The notes below the pieces were generated by a model. It did not search any database. It was not told the origin of the DNA and saw nothing but the letters and a program-made list of their open reading frames with translations. Positions 1 through 5,236 of a DNA stretch of 6,558 nucleotides are shown here, in pieces (position 1 is the first letter of the stretch; every line of letters starts with the position of its first letter). Position numbers and translations under genes: made by a program. The DNA comes from Planctomycetota bacterium (lineage in GTDB: Bacteria; Planctomycetota; SZUA-567): assembly GCA_031270145.1 (NCBI GenBank), contig JAISYD010000141.1, forward strand, positions 1 to 6,558, in the 5' to 3' direction.

Positions 1-19
1 GGTGCGTTAACTCTGGGCA

Positions 20-48
20 TTGACGCGGATCAAGGCGGCGTTTATACT
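20..48 (+). promoter_or_regulatory. Sigma70-type promoter of the sugar epimerase gene
   Basis: The -35 hexamer TTGACG (20-25) and the -10 hexamer TATACT (43-48) each match the consensus at five of six positions and are separated by exactly 17 bases. Transcription would start near 55, giving a leader of about 40 bases that ends in the purine-rich ribosome site GGGGGGAGAG at 81-90. This supports the ATG at 94 as the start, although the frame stays open to the left edge of the window. Seen by eye only. Confidence 0.7.
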
Positions 49-93
49 GACATTCGGCGATCATTCCGCTTGCCGGAAAAGGGGGGAGAGACA

Positions 94-945
94 ATGGCCG
101 CGGCGACCCGGGATCAGCGTTACGCCTTTCCTCTTTGCCTTCAAATCGCCCCGCCGGCCAGTCCGGGGGACGCCGGATTCGCCGCCCTGCTGGATATCCT
201 GGAACGGCTCGGCTTCCACGGAGTGGAAGTGAACCTCACCGATTTCGATCGCTTCCCGCCCGAGGCCTGGCTGGAGCCGCTCTCCCGGCGCGGCTTGAAA
301 TTCACCATGATCGCCACCGGCGCCTGCGCCAACCTGAAAGGGCTGTCGCTCAGTTCGCCGGATCCCGCCATCCGGGAAAAAACGCTGCGGGAAATGGAAA
401 AATGCCTTTCCTTCGCCTCCCGCCTCGGCGCCGGGATCATCTGCGGCTTCATCAAGGGGCCGGCCGGCCTGGAGCGCGGGGCGGCCCTCGGCCGCCTGCG
501 GGATAGCCTGTCCCGCCTGGATCCCTTGGCGCGGCAATATCGGACGCCCCTGCTGTTGGAGGCCACCAACCACTACGAGGCGTCCCTGGCCCTCACCCTG
601 GACGAGGCGGCGGAAATCATCGGCGTTTTCGGCAACCCGGACTTCCGCGTCCTGCCCGACACCTACCACATGAACATTGAGGAAGCCGCGCCGTTGGCGG
701 CCCTAACCCGCCACGCGGGCAAATGCGTCTCGGTTCATGTCTCCGATAACAACCGCCTTTTCCCCGGACTGGGAGCGCTGGATTTTTACCGCGTCCTCGC
801 GACCCTGCGGGCGGCCGGATTTTCCGGGACCATGGCCATCGAGGGCCGGAACCGGGGCCGGCTGGCGGACGAGATCGAATTTTCGGCGAAACACCTGGAA
901 GGGGCGTCCAGCCGCCTCGCCTTTTTGGAATGGGCGCCGGGCTAG
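94..945 (+). CDS. Sugar phosphate isomerase/epimerase, TIM-barrel (xylose isomerase-like/AP endonuclease 2 superfamily)
   Basis: This 283-residue cytoplasmic protein looks like a metal-dependent ketose 3-epimerase or related isomerase. The four expected metal ligands are E156 (in LLLEATNHYE), D189 (in LPDTYHMNIEE), H215 (in SVHVSDNNR) and E250 (in AIEGRN). Their spacing of 33, 26 and 35 residues equals what I recall for Agrobacterium D-psicose 3-epimerase (E150, D183, H209, E244). The DT(Y/F)HMNIEE block and the later NRxxPGxG block are hallmarks of the D-tagatose/D-psicose 3-epimerase group, and the length is close to that of the family (about 290). The ATG at 94 follows a strong purine-rich ribosome site. 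An in-frame TTG at 70 would add eight residues but has no comparable site. The gene appears to be transcribed from its own promoter. Family and metal site are firm. The substrate is unknown: a hydroxypyruvate isomerase-like or other sugar isomerase role is also possible. Confidence 0.87.
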   Translation: MAAATRDQRYAFPLCLQIAPPASPGDAGFAALLDILERLGFHGVEVNLTDFDRFPPEAWLEPLSRRGLKFTMIATGACANLKGLSLSSPDPAIREKTLREMEKCLSFASRLGAGIICGFIKGPAGLERGAALGRLRDSLSRLDPLARQYRTPLLLEATNHYEASLALTLDEAAEIIGVFGNPDFRVLPDTYHMNIEEAAPLAALTRHAGKCVSVHVSDNNRLFPGLGALDFYRVLATLRAAGFSGTMAIEGRNRGRLADEIEFSAKHLEGASSRLAFLEWAPG

Positions 946-1005
946 GGGAGGCGAAGGGAAGCATGACCCGAAAGTGCTGAAAATTAGGCTATTTATTTAA
1001 CCGGC

Positions 1006-1019
1006 GATGGATATCCATC
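1006..1019. promoter_or_regulatory. Perfect 14-base palindrome upstream of the HIT gene; possible operator
   Basis: GATGGATATCCATC is identical to its own reverse complement. It lies in the 96-base gap between the epimerase and HIT genes, just after an AT-rich patch (980-1000, including TATTTATTTAA) that could contain a -10 element, and ten bases before the ribosome site. I found no convincing -35 box. An operator for a dimeric regulator is an inference from symmetry and position alone. Confidence 0.3.
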
Positions 1020-1041
1020 ACAGGCAACGGGAGGAGCGAAC

Positions 1042-1461
1042 ATGGGTGAGATTCGGTGTCATTACTGCGAAAAGGGCGAAATCATGGCGGCGGTCGGGAT
1101 CGAGATTGCGGAGCTTTCGGCCTCCACGCTCTACCTTTTCCGGGAGCAGAGCCATCCCGGCCGCTGCATCCTCGCCTACAACGGGCATGTCGGGGACATC
1201 ACGGATCTGCCGGACGAGCGGCGGCGGCAGTTCTTCGACGACTTGGTCCGGGCGGCCCGGGCGATCCAAAAGGCTTACAACCCGGACAAGATCAACTATG
1301 CCGCCTTCGGCGACAAGATGCCGCATCTTCATTTCCACCTGACGCCGAAATACCGGGACGCCTTCGAATGGGGCGACGTCTTCGCCATGAACCCGAAGCG
1401 GATCGAGTTGGCCGACGCCGAAGGCGGGGAAGCGGCGGAAAAGATCCGGCGGGTCCTGTAG
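1042..1461 (+). CDS. HIT-family (histidine triad) nucleotide-binding protein
   Basis: This 139-residue protein carries the histidine triad HLHFHL at residues 95-100, followed by TPKYRD. H97 and H99 lie in the nucleotide-phosphate-binding and catalytic loop typical of HIT hydrolases and transferases acting on AMP-linked substrates. An N-terminal C6-x2-C9 pair, together with H49 and possibly the first triad histidine, could form the structural zinc site found in some HIT proteins. The block GDKMPHLHFHLTPKYRDAFEWG resembles HIT proteins I recall from anaerobic bacteria. The ribosome site GGGAGGAG (1029-1036), five bases before the ATG, fixes the start. The gene is followed, after its TAG and one further codon, by the nucleotidyltransferase gene in the same frame, so the two are almost certainly co-transcribed. 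The natural substrate is unknown. A Hint-type phosphoramidase or a dinucleoside polyphosphate hydrolase are the obvious options. Confidence 0.9.
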   Translation: MGEIRCHYCEKGEIMAAVGIEIAELSASTLYLFREQSHPGRCILAYNGHVGDITDLPDERRRQFFDDLVRAARAIQKAYNPDKINYAAFGDKMPHLHFHLTPKYRDAFEWGDVFAMNPKRIELADAEGGEAAEKIRRVL

Positions 1462-1467
1462 GAGATG
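1459..1467 (+). promoter_or_regulatory. Translational coupling junction between HIT and nucleotidyltransferase genes
   Basis: The bases read TAG-GAG-ATG: the HIT stop, one codon, then the next start in the same frame. The only Shine-Dalgarno-like stretch, AGGAG (1460-1464), abuts the ATG with no spacing, too close for normal initiation. Re-initiation by ribosomes ending the HIT gene is the likely route. No better-placed start codon with a ribosome site is seen shortly downstream. Confidence 0.55.
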
Positions 1468-2946
1468 CCGGGATCGGACCGCCCGCTTCTGGAGCCGCCG
1501 CCCGAGGCGCTGGACATCCTGTCCCGGCTGCGCCAGGCCGGCTTCGAAGCGCTGATCTGCGGCGGCGCGGTCCGCGACGCGCTGCTCGGTAAAAAACCCA
1601 AGGACTTCGATCTGGCCACCTCGGCCCCTCCGGATCGGGTGGAGCGGCTTTTCCCAAAAACCATCCCGGTGGGCAAGGCTTTCGGGATAATCCTGGTGGA
1701 GGGCGCGGCTGGCGGCCATTACGAGGTCGCCACCTTCCGCCGCGAATCCGGCTACGCCGACGGCCGGCGGCCGGACGAGGTTGTTTTCGCCTCGGCGGAG
1801 GAGGACGCGAGGCGGCGCGACTTCACCATGAACGCGCTGTTTTACGATCCCTTCGCCGACCGGATCATCGACTACGTCGGCGGCGCGGCCGATATCGGAC
1901 GCCGGCTGATCCGGACCGTCGGCGTCCCGGCCGAGCGCTTCCGGGAGGATCGGCTGCGCCTGTTCCGGGCCGTCCGTTTCGCCGCCCGCACTGGTTTCCG
2001 GCTTGCCGCCGCCACCCGCTTGGCGGCGGCGGAGTTGGCCGGGCTGGCCGCCGGGGTGTCGCCCGAGCGCGCCGCGGCCGAATTGGAGGCGATGCTTCTG
2101 GACGGCCATTCCGAGGACGCCTTCGCCCTATTGCGCGAGATCGGGCTCCTGCGAGTCGTTCTTCCGGAGATCGACGCCCTGGCCGGGGTGGCGCAACCTC
2201 CGGAATTTCATCCCGAGGGCGATGTCTGGCTCCATACCCTGTTGCTGCTTCGGGAAAACGACCTGGCCCGCCGGGGTGAAACCGCCGCCCTGGATTTCTC
2301 CGCCGGCCGGAACCCGGCAACGGCGAAGGGAATGGATGCGGGCAGCTTCGCCGGCGCCGAATATCTGGCCGGCGTACGGGAATGCCGCGAGGCCCTCGAT
2401 CCGGAACAAGAGCGCATCCTGGCCTGGAGCGCGCTGCTCCACGACATCGGCAAGCCGGCAACCCTGACCCTGGGCGACCGCATCCGCTTCAACGAGCACG
2501 ACTCGCTGGGGGCGCAGATGGCGGACGCCGCGCTGGAGCGGCTGCGCCGACCCCGGCGGCTGATTGGAGGCGTCCACGATCTGATCCGCCGCCACATCCA
2601 TTTCTCGACCCTGCGGCAAATGCGGAAAGCCAAATTGCGGCGTTGGCTGGGCGAGGCCGACTTCGCCGTCCACCTGGAATTGCACCGCCTGGACTGCCTA
2701 GCCTCGCACCGGATGCTGGGGAACTGGTTTTTCGGGCTCAACGCCTGGCGAGAGGAAAAGGCCAGGCCGCCCAGGCCGGAACCGCTGCTCCGGGGCGGCG
2801 ATCTTTTGCGGCTGGGGGTGGCGCCCGGCCCGGAGGTGGGACGTCTGCTCCGGCTGGCGGAGGATGCCCGCCTTGAGGGGGAAATGGCGAACCGGGATGA
2901 GGCTTTGGCCTGGATCGGCAAGCGCCTCGGAACGTTTCGCCCTTGA
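1465..2946 (+). CDS. CCA tRNA nucleotidyltransferase / poly(A) polymerase family protein with HD domain
   Basis: This 493-residue protein is a class II nucleotidyltransferase, expected to add or repair the 3' CCA of tRNA. The fold signature GGAVRD is at 33-38, and the catalytic carboxylates D47 and D49 are in KDFDLAT. The RRD-FTMNALFY block is at 117-127, and the conserved EDRLRLFRAVRFAAR helix is at about 161-175. An HD domain follows with H257, H326-D327 (LLHDIGKP) and H345-D346 (NEHDS). The C-terminal block LLRGGDLLRLGVAPGPEVGRLL is common in bacterial HD-containing CCA enzymes. Between H257 and H326 there are 68 residues, where I would expect about 25-30, so the HD domain carries an insertion. 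The gene starts one codon after the HIT stop and is probably translationally coupled to it. CCA-adding, A-adding and poly(A) polymerase activities cannot be told apart from these motifs, so no symbol is given. Confidence 0.92.
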   Translation: MPGSDRPLLEPPPEALDILSRLRQAGFEALICGGAVRDALLGKKPKDFDLATSAPPDRVERLFPKTIPVGKAFGIILVEGAAGGHYEVATFRRESGYADGRRPDEVVFASAEEDARRRDFTMNALFYDPFADRIIDYVGGAADIGRRLIRTVGVPAERFREDRLRLFRAVRFAARTGFRLAAATRLAAAELAGLAAGVSPERAAAELEAMLLDGHSEDAFALLREIGLLRVVLPEIDALAGVAQPPEFHPEGDVWLHTLLLLRENDLARRGETAALDFSAGRNPATAKGMDAGSFAGAEYLAGVRECREALDPEQERILAWSALLHDIGKPATLTLGDRIRFNEHDSLGAQMADAALERLRRPRRLIGGVHDLIRRHIHFSTLRQMRKAKLRRWLGEADFAVHLELHRLDCLASHRMLGNWFFGLNAWREEKARPPRPEPLLRGGDLLRLGVAPGPEVGRLLRLAEDARLEGEMANRDEALAWIGKRLGTFRP

Positions 2947-2970
2947 CCCCGCCGCGGCGGGCCTTATCAT
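2943..2970 (+). promoter_or_regulatory. Sigma70-type promoter of the LolA-like gene
   Basis: TTGACC (2943-2948) and TATCAT (2965-2970) are separated by 16 bases, and each hexamer matches the consensus at five of six positions. The -35 box overlaps the TGA stop (2944-2946) of the nucleotidyltransferase gene. Transcription would begin near 2977, leaving a leader of about 67 bases before the ATG at 3044. The spacer is almost entirely a GC palindrome, which suggests regulation. Confidence 0.55.
2948..2961. repeat. Perfect 14-base GC palindrome within promoter spacer
   Basis: CCCGCCGCGGCGGG equals its own reverse complement and sits between the -35 and -10 elements of the LolA-like promoter. It could be an operator. 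In transcripts reading through from the upstream gene it could form a short hairpin right after the stop codon, but no U-tract follows, so it is not a good terminator. In such GC-rich DNA chance symmetry is possible. Confidence 0.4.
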
Positions 2971-2991
2971 GCCCTTTGCGGCCGAAGCCAT

Positions 2992-3008
2992 CCCGGCATA
3001 TCGCCGGG
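2992..3008 (+). other. Leader hairpin upstream of the LolA-like gene
   Basis: CCCGGC (2992-2997) and GCCGGG (3003-3008) form a perfect six-base-pair stem with a five-base loop ATATC. It lies within the predicted leader of the LolA-like transcript, well before the ribosome site AAAGGA. No run of T follows, so it is more likely a stabilising or regulatory stem, or residual structure, than a terminator. Confidence 0.35.
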
Positions 3009-3043
3009 CGCGCCTCGGACACGCTCACGAAAGGACCGACTCC

Positions 3044-3919
3044 ATGCGAAGAATGAACGCTCCGGCGGCGGCGCTCCTGTTCCTCGCCCCCCTCCTCGCG
3101 GCGGGCGAGCCGGTTGGACGCCAACTTTCGCCGCAGGAAGCCGACGCCGCCATAAACAACGTATTCAACGCCGCCCAGGGGGTGTCCAGGATGGAGGCCA
3201 ACCTGGTGACCCGCAAATCCGGCGGCATGATCAAGGGTTCCCAGACCTCCTATGAATTTCTGCGCCTCCAAACCCCGACCCGGATGCTCCTGGTGAACCA
3301 GGGATCCAGTCGGGGGCGCGTCCCCCTGGAGGAATCCACCCTGATCATCGTCGACGGCAGGAACATCTGGGAGGTGGAGGCGCGGCGCGACGGCGCCCGC
3401 CAGCGCCAGGTTAGCCGGCAGGTCTTCCGCCCCGACATCGGATCTGGCCAGGCCCAGGGCCTGGCGGTGTTTATCGGGCTTTTCCTCATGGGGCGGGATG
3501 TCGCCTCGGCCCACGGCCTCAGGGAGGACTTCGACATTCTCTGCGTCGAGGAGCCGCTCCCCGGCCGGAAAGACGCCTCCCTGCACTTCACCCTGACCCC
3601 GAAGCGCGGCGGCGAGACGCTGGAACTGTGGATGATTCCCGGCCAAGCGCTGCCCTGGCGGGTGCGCTCCTTCGAGCGGAAGGAAATCAAGTTCCCGCCG
3701 CCCAGACCGGGCGAGCCGCCCAGGTTCAAGCTGGAGGAGACGGTTCGGGAAATCCGCGGCGTCCGCACCAACCTGAACGGCCTTCCGCCCTTCTCCGCCG
3801 AGACCTTCCTGCTGCCGCTGGCCGCCGACATGATAATCCGCGACGAGCGAAGCAACCGGATCATGGAGGCTGACGAGGTGCGGCGGGAATTGGACGAGGT
3901 GCGGCGGGAATATCGCTGA
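3044..3919 (+). CDS. Exported LolA-like protein (outer-membrane lipoprotein-sorting family, tentative)
   Basis: This 291-residue protein opens with a signal peptide: MRRMN, a hydrophobic alanine/leucine core at about 7-20, and a likely signal peptidase I site near A20-G21. It has no lipobox. The mature part resembles the LolA/LolB fold by pattern: an early helix and strand block (NNVFNAAQGVSRMEANLVTR), then alternating strands including LIIVDGRNIWEVEARR at about 100-115 and SLHFTLTPKRGGETLELWMIP. LolA carries lipoproteins across the periplasm to the outer membrane, so this may bind lipid-modified proteins or other hydrophobic ligands there. It is longer than classical LolA (about 200 residues), with a charged C-terminal tail ending in a duplicated heptad. 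The start at 3044 has the ribosome site AAAGGA at 3029-3034 and a coherent signal peptide. The frame is open further upstream, but that extension would bury the signal peptide. No catalytic motif is seen, and the family call is by fold impression only. Confidence 0.65.
   Translation: MRRMNAPAAALLFLAPLLAAGEPVGRQLSPQEADAAINNVFNAAQGVSRMEANLVTRKSGGMIKGSQTSYEFLRLQTPTRMLLVNQGSSRGRVPLEESTLIIVDGRNIWEVEARRDGARQRQVSRQVFRPDIGSGQAQGLAVFIGLFLMGRDVASAHGLREDFDILCVEEPLPGRKDASLHFTLTPKRGGETLELWMIPGQALPWRVRSFERKEIKFPPPRPGEPPRFKLEETVREIRGVRTNLNGLPPFSAETFLLPLAADMIIRDERSNRIMEADEVRRELDEVRREYR
3871..3912 (+). repeat. 21-base tandem duplication at the 3' end of the LolA-like gene
   Basis: Two adjacent 21-base units, starting at 3871 and 3892, share 19 consecutive identical bases. 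They encode DEVRREL followed by DEVRREY, a seven-residue repeat ending two codons before the stop. The heptad period and charge pattern suit a short amphipathic helix or coiled coil. Near-perfect DNA identity, including synonymous positions, indicates a recent slippage-type duplication. Confidence 0.8.
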
Positions 3920-3921
3920 AA

Positions 3922-3966
3922 GAGCGGCGCGGACTCAGCTCCGGTTCGGCCCGACGCTCCTCTTTT
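3922..3966. terminator. Weak bidirectional terminator between convergent genes
   Basis: GAGCG (3922-3926) pairs with CGCTC (3955-3959), with a few extra interior pairs. On the plus strand it is followed by CTCTTTT, and on the minus strand by TTT. The hairpin spans the stop region of the lipoprotein gene and lies just after the LolA-like stop, where a shared terminator is expected. The stem is short and interrupted, so the call is weak. Confidence 0.3.
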
Positions 3967-4285
3967 CGCCTTGGTATTTGACTTCCCCGGTCTCGCCGTT
4001 CACATGGTAGCCCTGGAGGCTCGCGCCGGACGCCTGCGGCAGGCTGAAAACATACCAGCGCTTCGCCAGCACCGTCGGGCGGCGGGAGACGAACTGCACC
4101 CGGTTATCGGTCCGGGCCTGCTCCAGCGCCAGGTTGTAGGCCTCGGCCGGGCTGATTTTCAACTTCCCGACCCGCTCCTCGTAGTAGGCGGTCCCGGGAA
4201 AGGCGTTTTCCGGCGCCCGGCGACAACCCGCGGTCGGAAAGAGGGCGGCGGCGAACAAGACCGGCAACCACAAACCTTGGCGCAT
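3935..4285 (-). CDS. Small lipoprotein with PepSY-like region, function unknown
   Basis: This 116-residue protein has a lipoprotein signal peptide: MRQG, a hydrophobic core at about 5-16, and a lipobox ending in TAGC with the lipidated cysteine at C21. The residue after it is arginine, not the aspartate that retains lipoproteins in the E. coli inner membrane, so outer-membrane sorting is plausible. The mature part has a helix (ISPAEAYNLALEQAR, about 44-58) followed by strands ending in YHVNGETGEVKY (about 93-104). This pattern recalls a single PepSY-type domain, but I do not recognise a named family. Translation is supported by AGGAGA about eight bases before the ATG. It lies 35 bases downstream of adk on the same strand and is probably in its operon. 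The convergent LolA-like gene ends only 15 bases from its stop. Hypothetical in function. Confidence 0.75.
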   Translation of the reverse strand: MRQGLWLPVLFAAALFPTAGCRRAPENAFPGTAYYEERVGKLKISPAEAYNLALEQARTDNRVQFVSRRPTVLAKRWYVFSLPQASGASLQGYHVNGETGEVKYQGEKRSVGPNRS

Positions 4286-4320
4286 GCGATGTTTCTCCTG
4301 GAAGGCGAAGGATCGCCGGC

Positions 4321-4980
4321 TTAGACGGAAGCCAAGCCGGCCAGGATGTCGGCGGTGACCTTCTCTATTTTCTGGATTCCCTCGACCGCGATGAATTTGG
4401 GCGAGCCGCCCGCCCCCGACTTCGCCAGATTCTGGTAGAAGGCGGACAGGACGGCGGTCATGCGGTGGTATTCGCTCAAGCGCCTGCGGACCGTGTCCTC
4501 ATGATCGTCGTCGCGCTGGATCAGCGGATCGCCGGTGACGTCGTCCCGATCCCGGATTTTCGGGGGATTGTGGGTCACGTGGTAAGTCCGTCCGGAGGCC
4601 AGGTGGATGCGCCGGCCGGACATGCGGTCGATGATGGAATCGTCCGGCGCCTTGATTTCGACAATGGCGTCGATGTCCACGCCGGCCTCGCGCACCGCCT
4701 CGGCCTGCTTCAGGGTTCGGGGGAAACCGTCGAAAAGGAAGCCGTTGGCGCAGTCCCGCTGGCTGATGCGCTCCTTCACCAGGTCGATGATCAACTGGTC
4801 CGGCACCAAGTCGCCGGCGTCCATAATCGATTTGGCCTGGCGGCCGATGGCGGTGCCGGCCTTGACGGCGGCCCGCAGCATGTCGCCGGTGGATATTTGC
4901 GGAATGCCGAATTTTTCGCAGATGAACTTCGCCTGGGTCCCCTTGCCGGCTCCGGGCGGACCAAGAAGGATGAGTTTCAT
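4321..4980 (-). CDS. adk: Adenylate kinase
   Basis: This 219-residue cytoplasmic enzyme interconverts ATP + AMP and 2 ADP. The P-loop GPPGAGKGT is at 7-15 with K13. The AMP-site residues STGDMLR (R36) and FDGFPRT (R88), and the lid and catalytic arginines R119, R123, R156 and R167, all keep E. coli Adk numbering. The lid (GRRIHLASGRTYHVTHNPPK) is the long type without the four-cysteine zinc motif, as in E. coli. The length is close to the usual 214-220. The ATG at 4978-4980 has the ribosome site GGAGA five bases upstream. The frame extends further, to about 5070, but that extension covers the promoter and is not part of the Adk family. Neighbours are a lipoprotein gene downstream, probably co-transcribed, and a divergent phosphoesterase gene. 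Confidence 0.98.
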   Translation of the reverse strand: MKLILLGPPGAGKGTQAKFICEKFGIPQISTGDMLRAAVKAGTAIGRQAKSIMDAGDLVPDQLIIDLVKERISQRDCANGFLFDGFPRTLKQAEAVREAGVDIDAIVEIKAPDDSIIDRMSGRRIHLASGRTYHVTHNPPKIRDRDDVTGDPLIQRDDDHEDTVRRRLSEYHRMTAVLSAFYQNLAKSGAGGSPKFIAVEGIQKIEKVTADILAGLASV

Positions 4981-5041
4981 TGAGGTCTCCGCAAGCAAGA
5001 CAAACGCCGCTTTGGCGCCGCCGCGCCGACAGCCGGCAACC

Positions 5042-5070
5042 AGTATACCTATCGTCTGCCCGGGAGGCAA
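5042..5070 (-). promoter_or_regulatory. Sigma70-type promoter of adk
   Basis: Read on the minus strand, TTGCCT (5070-5065) and TATACT (5047-5042) are separated by exactly 17 bases. Transcription would start near 5035, with a leader of about 55 bases to the adk ATG. It is divergent from the phosphoesterase promoter about 80 bases away. Confidence 0.65.
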
Positions 5071-5131
5071 GCAAATTGCCGCGGTGAAAATTGGAAGGCG
5101 CGAATGGCGGGGTTGGAAAAGTTGTGCCGGC

Positions 5132-5176
5132 TTGATTTACAATAATAATTGACTTCCCTCCCTTCCAGGCTATACT
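5132..5176 (+). promoter_or_regulatory. Sigma70-type promoter with UP-like element, DHH phosphoesterase gene
   Basis: TTGACT (5149-5154) and TATACT (5171-5176) are separated by 16 bases. Directly upstream of the -35 lies an AT-rich tract, TTGATTTACAATAATAA (5132-5148), which stands out in this GC-rich DNA and resembles an UP element contacted by the RNA polymerase alpha subunit. Transcription should begin near 5183, about 89 bases before the ATG at 5272. Confidence 0.7.
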
Positions 5177-5184
5177 GGCCGCGT

Positions 5185-5208
5185 ATGCGGCGCTTCTGGA
5201 AGTTTTGA
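5185..5208 (+). CDS. Possible seven-codon leader ORF (MRRFWKF)
   Basis: An ATG at 5185 opens a seven-codon frame rich in aromatic and basic residues, ending at TGA (5206-5208). It begins about two bases after the predicted transcription start, so it would be almost leaderless, and it has no ribosome site. Its ATG overlaps the loop and 3' arm of a small hairpin (CCGC-GTAT-GCGG, 5179-5190). Chance is the likeliest explanation. It is recorded because short ORFs at this position can act as leader peptides. Confidence 0.12.
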   Translation: MRRFWKF

Positions 5209-5219
5209 CCTTGCGGCGC

Positions 5220-5236
5220 CCGTCCGGCGCGGACGG
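5220..5236 (+). other. Leader hairpin upstream of the DHH phosphoesterase gene
   Basis: CCGTCCG (5220-5226) and CGGACGG (5230-5236) form a perfect seven-base-pair stem with a three-base loop GCG, in the predicted 5' leader between promoter and ribosome site. No T-run follows, so it is not a typical attenuator terminator. It could stabilise the message or affect translation. I recognise no known riboswitch class. Confidence 0.45.

Noticed and set aside
1..19. Possible tail of an upstream gene ending in TAA at 8-10
   Set aside because: Only two codons precede the stop within the window, so no product can be supported.
61..669. A 202-codon minus-strand open frame opposite the epimerase gene
   Set aside because: The plus-strand protein has all four metal ligands at family spacing, and the minus frame has no motifs and reads as an antisense shadow.
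1018..2109. A 363-codon open frame on the minus strand opposite the HIT and nucleotidyltransferase genes
   Set aside because: It lies wholly opposite two clearly recognised genes, has low-complexity Arg/Gly/Pro-rich content typical of antisense frames in GC-rich DNA, and shows no family motif or ribosome site.
2948..2961. Rho-independent terminator after the nucleotidyltransferase gene
   Set aside because: The GC palindrome could fold, but it is followed by CCTTATCATG rather than a T-run, and its position inside a good promoter spacer explains it better.
2864..3043. An earlier start for the LolA-like protein within the nucleotidyltransferase gene
   Set aside because: It would overlap the upstream gene and place a 60-residue unrelated segment ahead of a clear signal peptide. 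The ATG at 3044 has a good ribosome site.
2738..3646. A 302-codon open frame on the minus strand opposite the nucleotidyltransferase end and the LolA-like gene
   Set aside because: It spans a gene boundary on the other strand, has a Pro/Gly/Arg-rich composition and no recognisable domain. The plus-strand gene has a signal peptide and ribosome site.
4981..5070. An N-terminal extension of adenylate kinase by about 30 residues
   Set aside because: Adk family proteins begin at MKLILLGPPGAGKGT. The extension covers the predicted promoter and transcription start, and the ATG at 4978-4980 has its own ribosome site.
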